Below, piece after piece: positions 31,201-40,004 of a stretch of DNA of 64,000 bases (the first letter of the stretch is position 1; each line of letters starts with the position of its first letter). This DNA comes from Nemopilema nomurai. Lineage: Eukaryota > Cnidaria > Scyphozoa > Rhizostomeae > Rhizostomatidae. The position numbers were made by a program, and so were the translations under genes. The stretch covers positions 1,898,871 to 1,962,870 of the forward strand of contig ML133366.1 in NCBI GenBank assembly GCA_003864495.1. Reading direction: 5' to 3'. The notes beneath the pieces were generated by a model. The model ran no database searches. It worked only from the letters and a program-made list of their open reading frames with translations, and was not told the DNA's origin.

Positions 31201-33530
31201 ACCAACTGAATCTTCATAAATCAAATGTAAATAGTCTTACAACCACCAGAATGAGTTACAGACTGAATAGCAATACTTTTGATCCCAGTCATTTTTCATC
31301 AAAAAGTGTAACCCCGGACCTATCAAAAAAGTCAAAAAATCTATGAAATCAAAAAAAATTTTTTCCTCAAAACCAACTGAATCATTCATAAATCAAATGT
31401 AAATAGTCTTACAACCCACCAGAATGAGTTACAGACTGAATAGCAATACTTTTGATCCCAGTCATTTTTCATCAAAAAGTGTAACCCCGGACCTGTCAAA
31501 AAAGTCAAAAAATCTATGAAATCAAAAAAAATTTTTTCCTCAAAACCAACTGAATCATTCATAAATCAAATGTAAATAGTCTTACAACCCACCAGAATGA
31601 GTTACAGACTGAATAGCAATACTTTTGATCCCAGTCATTTTTCATCAAAAAGTGTAACCCCGGACCTGTCAAAAAAGTCAAAAAATCTATGAAATCAAAA
31701 AAAATTTTTTCCTCAAAACCAACTGAATCATTCATAAATCAAATGTAAATAGTCTTACAACCCACCAGAATGAGTTACAGACTGAATAGCAATACTTTTG
31801 ATCCCAGTCATTTTTCATCAAAAAGTGTAACCCCGGACCTATCAAAAAAGTCAAAAAATCTATGAAATCAAAAAAAATTTTTTTCCTCAAAACCAACTGA
31901 ATCTTCATAAATCAAATGTAAATAGTCTTACAACCCACCAGAATGAGTTACAGACTGAATAGCAATACTTTTGATCCCAGTCATTTTTCATCAAAAAGTG
32001 TAACCCCGGACCTGTCAAAAAAGTCAAAAAATCTATGAAATCAAAAAAAATTTTTTCCTCAAAACCAACTGAATCTTTAAATCAAATGTAAATAGTCTTA
32101 CAACCAGAATGAGTTACAGACTGAATAGCAATACTTTTGATCCCAGTCATTTTTCATCAAAAAGTGTAACCCCGGACCTGTCAAAAAAGTCAAAAAATCT
32201 ATGAAATCAAAAAAAATTTTTTTCCTCAAAACCAACTGAATCTTCATAAATCAAATGTAAATAGTCTTACAACCCACCAGAATGAGTTACAGACTGAATA
32301 GCAATACTTTTGATCCCAGTCATTTTTCATCAAAAAGTGTAACCCCGGACCTATCAAAAAAGTCAAAAAATCTATGAAATCAAAAAAAATTTTTTCCTCA
32401 AAACCAACTGAATCTTCATAAATCAAATGTAAATAGTCTTACAACCCACCAGAATGAGTTACAGACTGAATAGCAATACTTTTGATCCCAGTCATTTTTC
32501 ATCAAAAAGTGTAACCCGGACCTGTCAAAAAAGTCAAAAAATCTATGAAATCAAAAAAAATTTTTTCCTCAAAACCAACTGAATCATTCATAAATCAAAT
32601 GTAAATAGTCTTACACCAGAATGAGTTACAGACTGAATAGCAATACTTTTGATCCCAGTCATTTTTCATCAAAAAGTGTAACCCGGACCTGTCAAAAAAG
32701 TCAAAAAATCTATGAAATCAAAAAAAATTTTTTCCTCAAAACCAACTGAATCTTCATAAATCAAATGTAAATAGTCTTACAACCCACCAGAATGAGTTAC
32801 AGACTGAATAGCAATACTTTTGATCCCAGTCATTTTTCATCAAAAAGTGTAACCGGACCTGTCAAAAAAGTCAAAAAATCTATGAAATCAAAAAAAATTT
32901 TTTCCTCAAAACCAACTGAATCTTCATAAATCAAATGTAAATAGTCTTACAACCCACCAGAATGAGTTACAGACTGAATAGCAATACTTTTGATCCCAGT
33001 CATTTTTCATCAAAAAGTGTAACCCCGGACCTATCAAAAAAGTCAAAAAATCTATGAAATCAAAAAAAATTTTTTCCCTCAAAACCAACTGAATCATTCA
33101 TAAATCAAATGTAAATAGTCTTACAACCCCAGAATGAGTTACAGACTGAATAGCAATACTTTTGATCCCAGTCATTTTTCATCAAAAAGTGTAACCCCGG
33201 ACCTATCAAAAAAGTCAAAAAATCTATGAAATCAAAAAAAATTTTTTCCTCAAAACCAACTGAATCTTCATAAATCAAATGTAAATAGTCTTACAACCCA
33301 CCAGAATGAGTTACAGACTGAATAGCAATACTTTTGATCCCAGTCATTTTTCATCAAAAAGTGTAACCCGGACCTCAAAAAAGTCAAAAAATCTATGAAA
33401 TCAAAAAAAATTTTTTCCTCAAAACCAACTGAATCATTCATAAATCAAATGTAAATAGTCTTACAACCCACCAGAATGAGTTACAGACTGAATAGCAATA
33501 CTTTTGATCCCAGTCATTTTTCATCAAAAA

Positions 33531-34020
33531 GTGTAACCCAGGACCTGTCAAAAAAGTCAAAAAATCTATGAAATCAAAAAAAACTTTTTTTTCCTCAAAA
33601 CCAACTGAATCCTTCATAAATCAAATGTAAATAGTCTTACAACTCACCAAGATGAGTTACAGACTGAATGCCAATACTTTTGATCCCAGTCAATTTTCAT
33701 CAAAAAGTGTAGACCCGGACCTGTCAAAAAAGTCAAAAAATCTATGAAATCAAAAAAAAATTTCCTTCAGAACCAACTGAATCCCTCATGAATCCAATGT
33801 AAATGGTCTTAGAACACACCAGAATGAGTTACAGACTGAATTGCAATACTTTTGGTCCCAGTCATTTTTCATCAAAAAGTGTAGCCCTGGACCTGTCAAA
33901 AAAGTCAAAAAATCTATGAATCCAAAAAAAATTTATTGTCCTCAAAACCAACTGAATCTCTTACAAATCCAATGTAAATAGCCTTAGAACTCAACATAAT
34001 GGCAATACATTAACTTTGTA
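33531..34020. repeat. Degenerating edge of the satellite
   Basis: About three monomers with progressively more differences from the array consensus: GTAACCCAGG, then GTAGACCCGG, then GTAGCCCTGG at the same site; CATGAATCCAATG for CATAAATCAAATG; and loss of the perfect A/T tract. After about 33985 only fragments such as AATGTAAATAGCC and GGCAATAC can be recognised. The gradient runs away from the homogeneous array, as expected where unequal exchange no longer homogenises the repeats. Confidence 0.9.
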
Positions 34021-34102
34021 ACTCAAAAAAGTCACAAAGTAAATAAAAGCAGAGAAAACCATTTTTCTTTAAACGCAACGTAAACAGTTTGAAAAACCTA
34101 CT

Positions 34103-34493
34103 ATACCGTATATCCTCGAATTGGTCCTCTGCTTTTAAAAGCCCCCCTCCCCTTCGAATGAGACACCTCCCTAGTAATAACAATTTTCTGTTAGCCCCCT
34201 CCCCTCGAATATGCCCCCGTCAATTTTTGACTGTTGACTCCTGTGGTTGCCTTTGGCATTTTAGTCCATTACCACAGAAATTTATATCTTTGTTAATAAT
34301 TTAATCAAATGTTACTTTATACTTAGATAATTTTTATATTATGAAAGGAAGGAATTTCAAAAATTATCTTTTGATGTGGTATGTCTCAGGCAACTTTATA
34401 AGCTCGAATAGGTCCCCTCTCTTGAACAAGCCCCCATCTAAATATATCAAAAACAAATAAGCCCCCAGGGGCTAATTTGAGGATTTACGGTAT
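34103..34493. mobile_element. MITE-like inverted-repeat element in satellite edge
   Basis: The ends are imperfect inverted repeats. The left end reads TACCGTATATCCTCGAATT and the right end, read on the minus strand, reads TACCGTAAATCCTCAAATT. If TA is taken as target duplication, the termini are CCGTA...TACGG. The interior is rich in runs such as GCCCCC(T)CC near each end (34140-34215 and 34410-34470), giving subterminal similarity as well. No transposase is present, so this would be a non-autonomous DNA element of about 390 bp. A 71-codon frame inside (34089-34304) is composition only. Confidence 0.75.
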
Positions 34494-34895
34494 TGAGTTT
34501 CAGACTAAATCGAGAAAATCTCTTCTCCAATCATTCTTCATCAATAAGTCTAGGTCTAGACCTGTCAAAAATATCAAAAAGACAATAAAAACGAAAAAAA
34601 TTCGTAACTTAAAGATCAATTGAATTTGCTTTCTTAAATCCAATGCAAATAGTCTTAGAACTTACAAGAACATGTTTCAGATTAAATCAGAATACTTTCT
34701 TTTGTAGTGATTGTTTGTCAAAAGTCTAGGTCTGGACCTGTCCAAAAAGTCAAAAATTTAAAAAAAGGGAAAATAACTCTTGCCTAATAAACCACGAGAA
34801 ACAGTCATCTTTGAAACCAAGAGAATCTCTTTTAAATCCAATGTAAATAATTTTAAATTCAGTAGAATAAGTTTCAGACAGATTTTAAAATTTTG
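34494..34895. repeat. Two ancient, highly diverged satellite monomers
   Basis: Immediately right of the inverted-repeat element, two tandem units can still be aligned to the satellite: GAGTTTCAGACTAAATC, TCATTCTTCATCAATAAG, AGACCTGTCAAAAA, TCCAATGCAAATAGTCTTAG, then GTTTCAGATTAAATCAG, TCTGGACCTGTCC, AATCCAATGTAAATAATTTTA. Identity is much lower than in the array. Both carry GTCTAGGTCT(A/G)GACCTGTC where the array has GTGTAACCCCGGACCTGTC, and AAATCCAATG where the array has AAATCAAATG, so they preserve an older subfamily. Confidence 0.85.
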
Positions 34896-35988
34896 AAGAC
34901 ATTTGTCAAGGCATTTATTTAAGGCATATATAAGCTACGTAATAATTGGATTAATATTTGCAAACCAGTATGTTATGGCATTTTCTTACGAAGCATTTTA
35001 TTTGTTAAGCATGATTGTTTCATGAAAGGATAAAGTGGAGTAGATTGGCTTAATGGCATAAGGCAAAAATTGCATGACATTAGGATTGCATTTAGTCTAG
35101 GAAACTGCAAAATAAAATAAAAGAAGACAGGTTCATTCTCCCCTTCAGCAGTTCATCATGGCTTGTTGTAGACAGCTGAGATAACAGATGCATTGTCAAG
35201 AATGGAAACTCAAAGCTAACTGCCCATAGGTATGATGATTGGAAGTTGATGTACATGGTAGGTAAATTCAATAAAATATTTTGAGTGCCAAAATCACCAA
35301 TTGCACAGCGGAAGGGTCATTTAGCAGCTTGGCTCTTTGCATGGTTGTAGGTTTGCTGTTTTGACTGCTATCAGTTAAGGCTTTTTCTATCCTATGCCCT
35401 TTAAGGGCACCTCTTTTCCTCTGTAACATCTATCAACTTTCCCATAATATGCTGATTTATTTCTTATGCATATATCTTTTTATATATGCTATATAGCTTG
35501 CCCAATTGCATACTAATTATGGGGGGTAGAGCTGAAAGAGCCATGACACTCAAATGATAAAAGGACACAAGGAAATGAGCTCTGTACTTGATATCTTTGA
35601 AGACACTGCCAAAATATTTGAAAAGGTTCTTTCTGCTAGCATAGGCCAGATAATTAGCTACCATTGTATGGTGGTTAAAGGTCAGCACAAGCAGGTCATA
35701 TTGCAATGGAAGCAAGATCTTCAAAGGGAAAGAAAACTAAAACAAATTATGTGCATAATAAAGACTTTGTAAAATGGGAAAAAAATCTTTCCCTTGCTCA
35801 ATGGCATTGAAAAGAAGAAAATCAGGCTCCTAAACACTAACAAAGACAGTCCTTATGAAATATAAAATAACAAAAAAGAAAAATTACTTTGAAATGTTTA
35901 ACTAATCTGCAAAATAGATGAAACTTTCACTCTAAAAAAGCAAGAAAATATGGCTAAAAATGTTTTGGTTCACTGATGATAAAAAACA
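34896..35988. other. AT-rich stretch, no supported gene
   Basis: No repeat or gene is recognised with confidence. A 72-codon plus frame at 35554-35772 has a charged, helix-like C-terminal half (ILQWKQDLQRERKLKQ) and could be a remnant exon, but it has no recognisable domain and an 86-codon frame overlaps it on the other strand. Left undecided. Confidence 0.5.
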
Positions 35989-36245
35989 GGTGGAAGGATG
36001 GCTCAGTGATTAGAGGCGCTGACTACGGCCCCAAGGGTCAGTGGTTCAAGTACCTGGTACAACCAAACTTTCACCCAGAGTGAGGAGAGCACTAGCACTC
36101 TGTAATTCCAGGCACAAGGAATCACCAGGTATGGTTATATCAAGAGGAAGGACCAGGACACTGCTCAATAAGCTTAAGCTTCTCTGTGTCCTGAAACTTA
36201 AAATCTTCAGAAGCTATGTAGAAATATAATTAAAATAAATAAAGT
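35989..36245 (+). mobile_element. tRNA-derived SINE
   Basis: The 5' part looks like a tRNA gene with both RNA polymerase III internal promoter boxes: an A-box-like TGGCTCAGTGATTAGAGG starting at 35999, and a B box GGTTCAAGTACC at 36043-36054, 44 bp downstream. No proper 7-bp acceptor stem or 3' half closes, so it is not a functional tRNA. The tRNA-like head is followed by about 190 bp of unrelated body and an A-rich tail (AATTAAAATAAATAAAG). This structure is that of a tRNA-related short interspersed element. The family cannot be named from this one copy. Confidence 0.75.
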
Positions 36246-37007
36246 GTGTATTTAATGCAAAACTGACTGAGGTATTAAACTACATAAGCTTTTATGAAAA
36301 AAGACTTCACCTACAAAGATATCAAACTTATTATGAGTATTGGTCTTACCATTGTAAGGATAAAGAATTGCAACAAAAGAATTTCTGTGTTAACCCATTT
36401 AAAGCAAAAACAAAAAATTAGCTCAAATGGGGGATCTGTTATTATAGCATGGGCTGAATTCAATGGTTGGGAGACAAACAGCATATCAAGCAGTTTCTAT
36501 CATCATAAAAGGATTTCATGATGAAATTACCAGAGTGCTATAATAGGTGTGTATCAAAACAACAAAATGTTCTGTAACCAATAGACTCTTGTTGCTGTTG
36601 CACCGGACAATGATGGGATAAACTTTTCATTTGATGATGAACTTTACACTGCAAAACAATTTTTAACAGAAGAGTTGGAAAAATAAGCTATGATATTTTT
36701 GTATGTATGTAAAATTTTCCTGGCAATTATTCCTCCAGAAAGTCATCTCCTTCTCTTTTCTGCACGATTGTCGAAATGTAGTTTGTGGTGAGAGTCTGGC
36801 TGCGACATAAATAAAAATCCCTATGTTGGCAAACGTCTAAAAAGCTTTGAAGTTTTTTCAGTTGCATCAAATCTAATCATCAGCTGCAAATTTATTGTGT
36901 CAAAAGAGAAACCCCCCAAATAACCCAAAAAGAAACAATCGTCGATGGATAAATGGCAGCCTGCAGAAAAACTAAGAAATAACTCTGATCAGCAACAAAT
37001 TAGGTAC
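36246..37007. other. No supported gene; one possible terminal frame
   Basis: AT-rich sequence. Two weak possibilities were seen. One is a plus-strand open stretch from a possible acceptor at about 36585 to a stop near 36687 (reading TLVAVAPDNDGINFSFDDEL and ending TEELEK). The other is a minus-strand candidate exon below 36764 that could follow the exon proposed at 37008-37087. They overlap on opposite strands, so at most one is real. Confidence 0.3.
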
Positions 37008-37087
37008 CTTGCGTTCTGTTTGCCGGTCTGCATATTGACCACCGCAATATTTGAGGATTTTTCTTCAATACTGTAGCTGTCCTCCAT
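37008..37087 (-). CDS. Possible first coding exon of unknown minus gene
   Basis: On the minus strand an ATG in a good context (AACATGG, 37087-37085) opens a 26-codon frame reading MEDSYSIEEKSSNIAVVNMQ and then TGKQNA. It ends at a good donor AAG|GTACC (intron starting at 37007). An acceptor at about 36764 (GTGCAG) would keep the frame for about 33 more codons. No family is recognised, and the evidence is only an ATG, an open frame and a donor. It may be chance. Confidence 0.22.
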
Positions 37088-37154
37088 GTTTTGCGACCAT
37101 GACCCCACAGGGATACAAGGACTATCCAGCTAAGAGAATCCCGCCAAAATATCT

Positions 37155-37652
37155 ACTTTCGCGGGCAGAAAGTTTCGCGGTTTTCGCATTTCTTGGCATT
37201 TTTCGCTAAAGTTTGTGCCAAGGCATAATCTAAATTGGAATTTCGTGCTCGCGAAATTACAAAAAATTCTCCACACGCGAAAGTTGTTTCCATCCAATTG
37301 TTTTTTGTTTCTTCAATTATTTGCGTTGCTGTTCCTTAATCACTCCAATCTTTCATCTCTTTGGCAATAGAACCTTGTAAATTGTCACCATGGCAGTTTA
37401 GGCGAAACAGAGGGTATTGTGAGGTCGAGTGAGGACGAAAGCGATGGCGATTCAGAGTGACAATTAACACATTATTTAATGTTGGAAATACCGAAAGCAA
37501 ATACTAGAATATTGTGTTTTTCTTCTAACTTTTCTTCAATCGCTCAAGTTTCCTCACGCCAAAACCAAAATGGTAGCTTTTCTTCATCGCGAAAGTTTAT
37601 GCCCTCAATTTCGCGAATTTTTCTTCTCGCGAAACTTTCTGCCCGCGAAAGT
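37155..37652. mobile_element. Inverted-repeat element rich in TTTCGCG motifs
   Basis: A perfect 25-bp inverted repeat lies at 37155-37179 (beginning ACTTTCGCGGGCAGAAAG) and 37628-37652. Inside, shorter TTTCGCG/CGCGAAA motifs recur in both orientations (for example 37175, 37195, 37252, 37275, 37598, 37611). No transposase is encoded. It fits a non-autonomous DNA element or MITE of about 500 bp. The true termini may extend slightly further, because the flanking bases are loosely similar (GAATCCCGCC on the left, GGAATAC on the right). Confidence 0.7.
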
Positions 37653-39190
37653 CTCTGCCCCTAAAGTATTCCGTCGAGAAGAAAAATCTACAGCAAGAAA
37701 TTTGGGGAAAATGATTATGCTAAATATGAGCATATATTATGTTCAACTTTTCAGTAGATGAGTGCCTTGACTGAGGAAGTTTCCTTGACTAGTTAAGTTC
37801 CCTTATTCTCGATTTCCATTGAGGGCTCCTCCCTCGTGTTGTTACTCAAAAATGTTCTTGGAATGGAAATATCCTCTGTTGTTGAATAATGCCATCAGAT
37901 ACTTTGGGACATTTAAATATGTTTGCTCTTATTGAGTAAGCAACACATCAGGAAATATTAAACTTTTCAATGGTCTTAAGGTTACGGTAAACCTTTTCTG
38001 GACGAAAACATCCATTTTTCGATTACTTCACATTCTAATAGCCAAATTAATAAGGTACATAATGATACCATGTTTGAAGCGAGAAGAAGTTTTGAAAATG
38101 GAGAAAATCCCGTGTAAACGAAGATTTCCATAATTTCCTTATCAAAGTTTCTAGCAGCGGTTTTCAAATCCCTCGACTTGTTAAGCCGATTATCCTTGTT
38201 CTGCTTCCTGTGGTTTGTGTTAGAGTATGGCACATCCATGGGTTGTTGTGCTTATTTAAAGAGGCTAATTGATCTTAAAGCCTAAGCTTCTTGACCCGGA
38301 TTACATTGTTGGTAATATGATCCCGATGTGTATCATCGCAAGTGCGATCAGTAAAATCCCGATTTCGCCAGACTCAAAATTTCTCTACATACAGGTACGA
38401 AAAAGCTATTTTGTACCCAAGGAACCAATCGAATGGCTCGAAAATTTGCACATGGCCAGGGCAGATGTTGGGCAAACAAAGTGTGTCAAAATGATTTAAC
38501 AAATCTGAGACATACTTTGGTAGCTTAGGATCTGCACTTCCTGCTGGTATAAGTCAAATTTTGTTACCTCAAACGCAAGGGTACAAAACAGCTTTTGAAG
38601 GTGGTACACTTTTTGAGCAATAAATTTGCATGGAAAATAACTTTTAACATTATTTGCCAATAATTTTTATCTGGCTAGATACGCCATCTCCTTGTTAATC
38701 GACTGATACATATAGTTTACCCAGATTACTTGAACAGTTTGGCCCTTAGGAAGGAAAAACCAATTTTTGTGTTGAAAATGTTTACCATAACCTTGAGGCA
38801 AATCTACACCTTGTGTTGGGCAAGAATAACCTTAGGCTCATAATTGAAAGTTTTAAAAATGTCGAGACTCTAAAATATCGGTGCTCAGTATGCATCCCTT
38901 ATAGGCTAGTCTACCACAAACGATAATATGATGAATTCTGTTGCCCAGTTTTAATTCTCTGCCGTTCCAGTGGTATCATTTCCAGCATGTGTTGACAATT
39001 TTTGCAGCTCAATCTGTTTTTCAGTCATGCCGGGGGACTACCAGTGAATTCAGTTCCAACCAATACTAATTCTTGGTTAAACTTCACTGAGCCTGATTCT
39101 CAGCGCGTTGCGCTGGACCCTCCTTACAGTGCAAGAGACAATTTGGCCTGCAACTTCATGGAAATCTTTGGTTCTGACCACCAAAGTAGG
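37653..39190. other. Intergenic DNA without recognisable gene
   Basis: Several short frames occur on both strands (for example 38269-38499 plus and 37982-38239 minus) but none shows a domain, and they overlap on opposite strands. A plus frame at 39002-39186, preceded by a polypyrimidine-AG (TTTTTGCAG), reads protein-like (NFTEPDSQRVALDPPYSARD). It runs directly into the TA-flanked element at 39193, so if it was once an exon its 3' side is interrupted. Product unknown. Confidence 0.4.
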
Positions 39191-39192
39191 TA

Positions 39193-39592
39193 CACGCTTT
39201 TTTTTATAAGGAACCTACCACAAGGCCTAGTTCCAAAAGTTCCTTATTCGTAGACTTCAAGTCATCATATTTTAGTACCAAAAGTTCCTTAAAAATTCCT
39301 TAATTTTCACTGCACATCAATAAGCCTTAACACTAAATAAAGAGAGGGGCGAGATAGAATATGCGGAAACTACTCAATAAAGCACTCGACACACGAATAG
39401 CAAACAATCTATTCGAGTATTGGCTGCAAATGAATGAAACGGGCTTTTTAGCTCTTGATGCTTGCAGTTATAAAAGATTTTCAAAGCGAAAATTTCCTTA
39501 GGGATTTCGTTTCTAGTAGTATAAGTTCTTTATATATTTCGGCCTTCTACATGAAGGTTCCTTATAAAGTGGTTCCTTATAAAAAAAGCGTG
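39193..39592. mobile_element. 400-bp MITE with TA target duplication
   Basis: Terminal inverted repeats of about 22-23 bp begin CACGC, followed by 8 T on the left and 7 on the right, then ATAAGGAACC. The copy is flanked on both sides by TA (39191-39192 and 39593-39594), the target duplication typical of Tc1/mariner-type transposition. Subterminal copies of AAGTTCCTTA occur around 39238, 39285 and 39296 on the left side, with CTTTATATATT and AAGGTTCCTTATAAAG on the right. No reading frame of use is present. It is non-autonomous and well preserved, so probably a fairly recent insertion. Confidence 0.85.
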
Positions 39593-39955
39593 TACTCGAG
39601 AACCGGATTGCAGCTATAGAATGGAATACAATGAAAGAGCGTGGCTCTGGAAGTGATTATACATTTGCTTACGTATGATACATCTTTCTGAACTAAAATG
39701 AGTTAATTCTTTGTTGTAATTAGAATTGGCTAATTGCAATAACACGTGACCTGGAGTGCTTGTTTCGATTAAGGACCATTTGAATGACTGAAGTGCTTCC
39801 ATTAAAAACTCTGTTTTGGAATAGCCGTGCTTTTTCAGAGCAGATTCTTGCCTGTGACATTTTCACGGCAAGCCAGTTTACAGACATTGGAAGATAAAGT
39901 CCTAAATGATCCCTATCTTTCTAAACTCTTTAATTTCCATTAAATTTCAGTCAAG

Positions 39956-39965
39956 TTTATTTATT
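39956..39965 (-). promoter_or_regulatory. Overlapping polyadenylation signals (AATAAATAAA)
   Basis: Two overlapping AATAAA hexamers on the minus strand, about 40 bp downstream of the stop codon proposed for the PAN-EGF-WSC gene. Their position supports the short final exon at 40005-40024. Confidence 0.65.
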
Positions 39966-40004
39966 CTCTTTGAATGTTTTTCTTCTGGATTCTAGGACCC
40001 ATTG

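Larger units (their letters stand above)
1..33530. repeat. Main satellite array, ~172-bp monomers
   Basis: A single head-to-tail array with no interruption and no inversion. The monomer starts at AGACTGAATAGCAATACTTT and runs through an A-tract/T-tract block (AAAAAAAATTTTTT), then CAACTGAATC, then ACCAGAATGAGTTAC. Spacing between the same landmark in neighbouring monomers is 171-173 bp (for example 14819 to 14991), giving about 195 monomers. Sequence differences concentrate in a few places: length of the A/T tract, CCCCGG versus CCCGG, CCTGTC versus CCTATC, and the GAATC(A/C)TTCAT versus GAATCTTCAT site. The monomer is AT-rich and has only one CpG, inside the CCGG. Length and organisation are those of a centromeric or heterochromatic satellite, but nothing in the sequence proves centromere function and I see no CENP-B-box-like TTCG...CGGG motif. 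Confidence 0.98.

Noticed and set aside
936..32426. Many 60-115-codon minus-strand frames with the same peptide (ending WWVVRLFTFDL), and some plus-strand ones, across the first 33 kb
   Set aside because: They are the satellite monomer read in an open frame. The frame opens and closes with indels in the A/T tract, there is no independent start or codon signal, and the length follows the repeat unit.
1..33530. CRISPR-like regular repeat structure
   Set aside because: The whole 172-bp unit repeats with no unique spacers, and the surrounding genes are eukaryotic.
1..33530. CENP-B box in the satellite
   Set aside because: No TTCG-N8-CGGG pattern occurs in the monomer; the CCGG is in a different context.
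35989..36060. Functional tRNA gene
   Set aside because: A and B boxes are present but the acceptor and anticodon stems do not close; a SINE head fits better.
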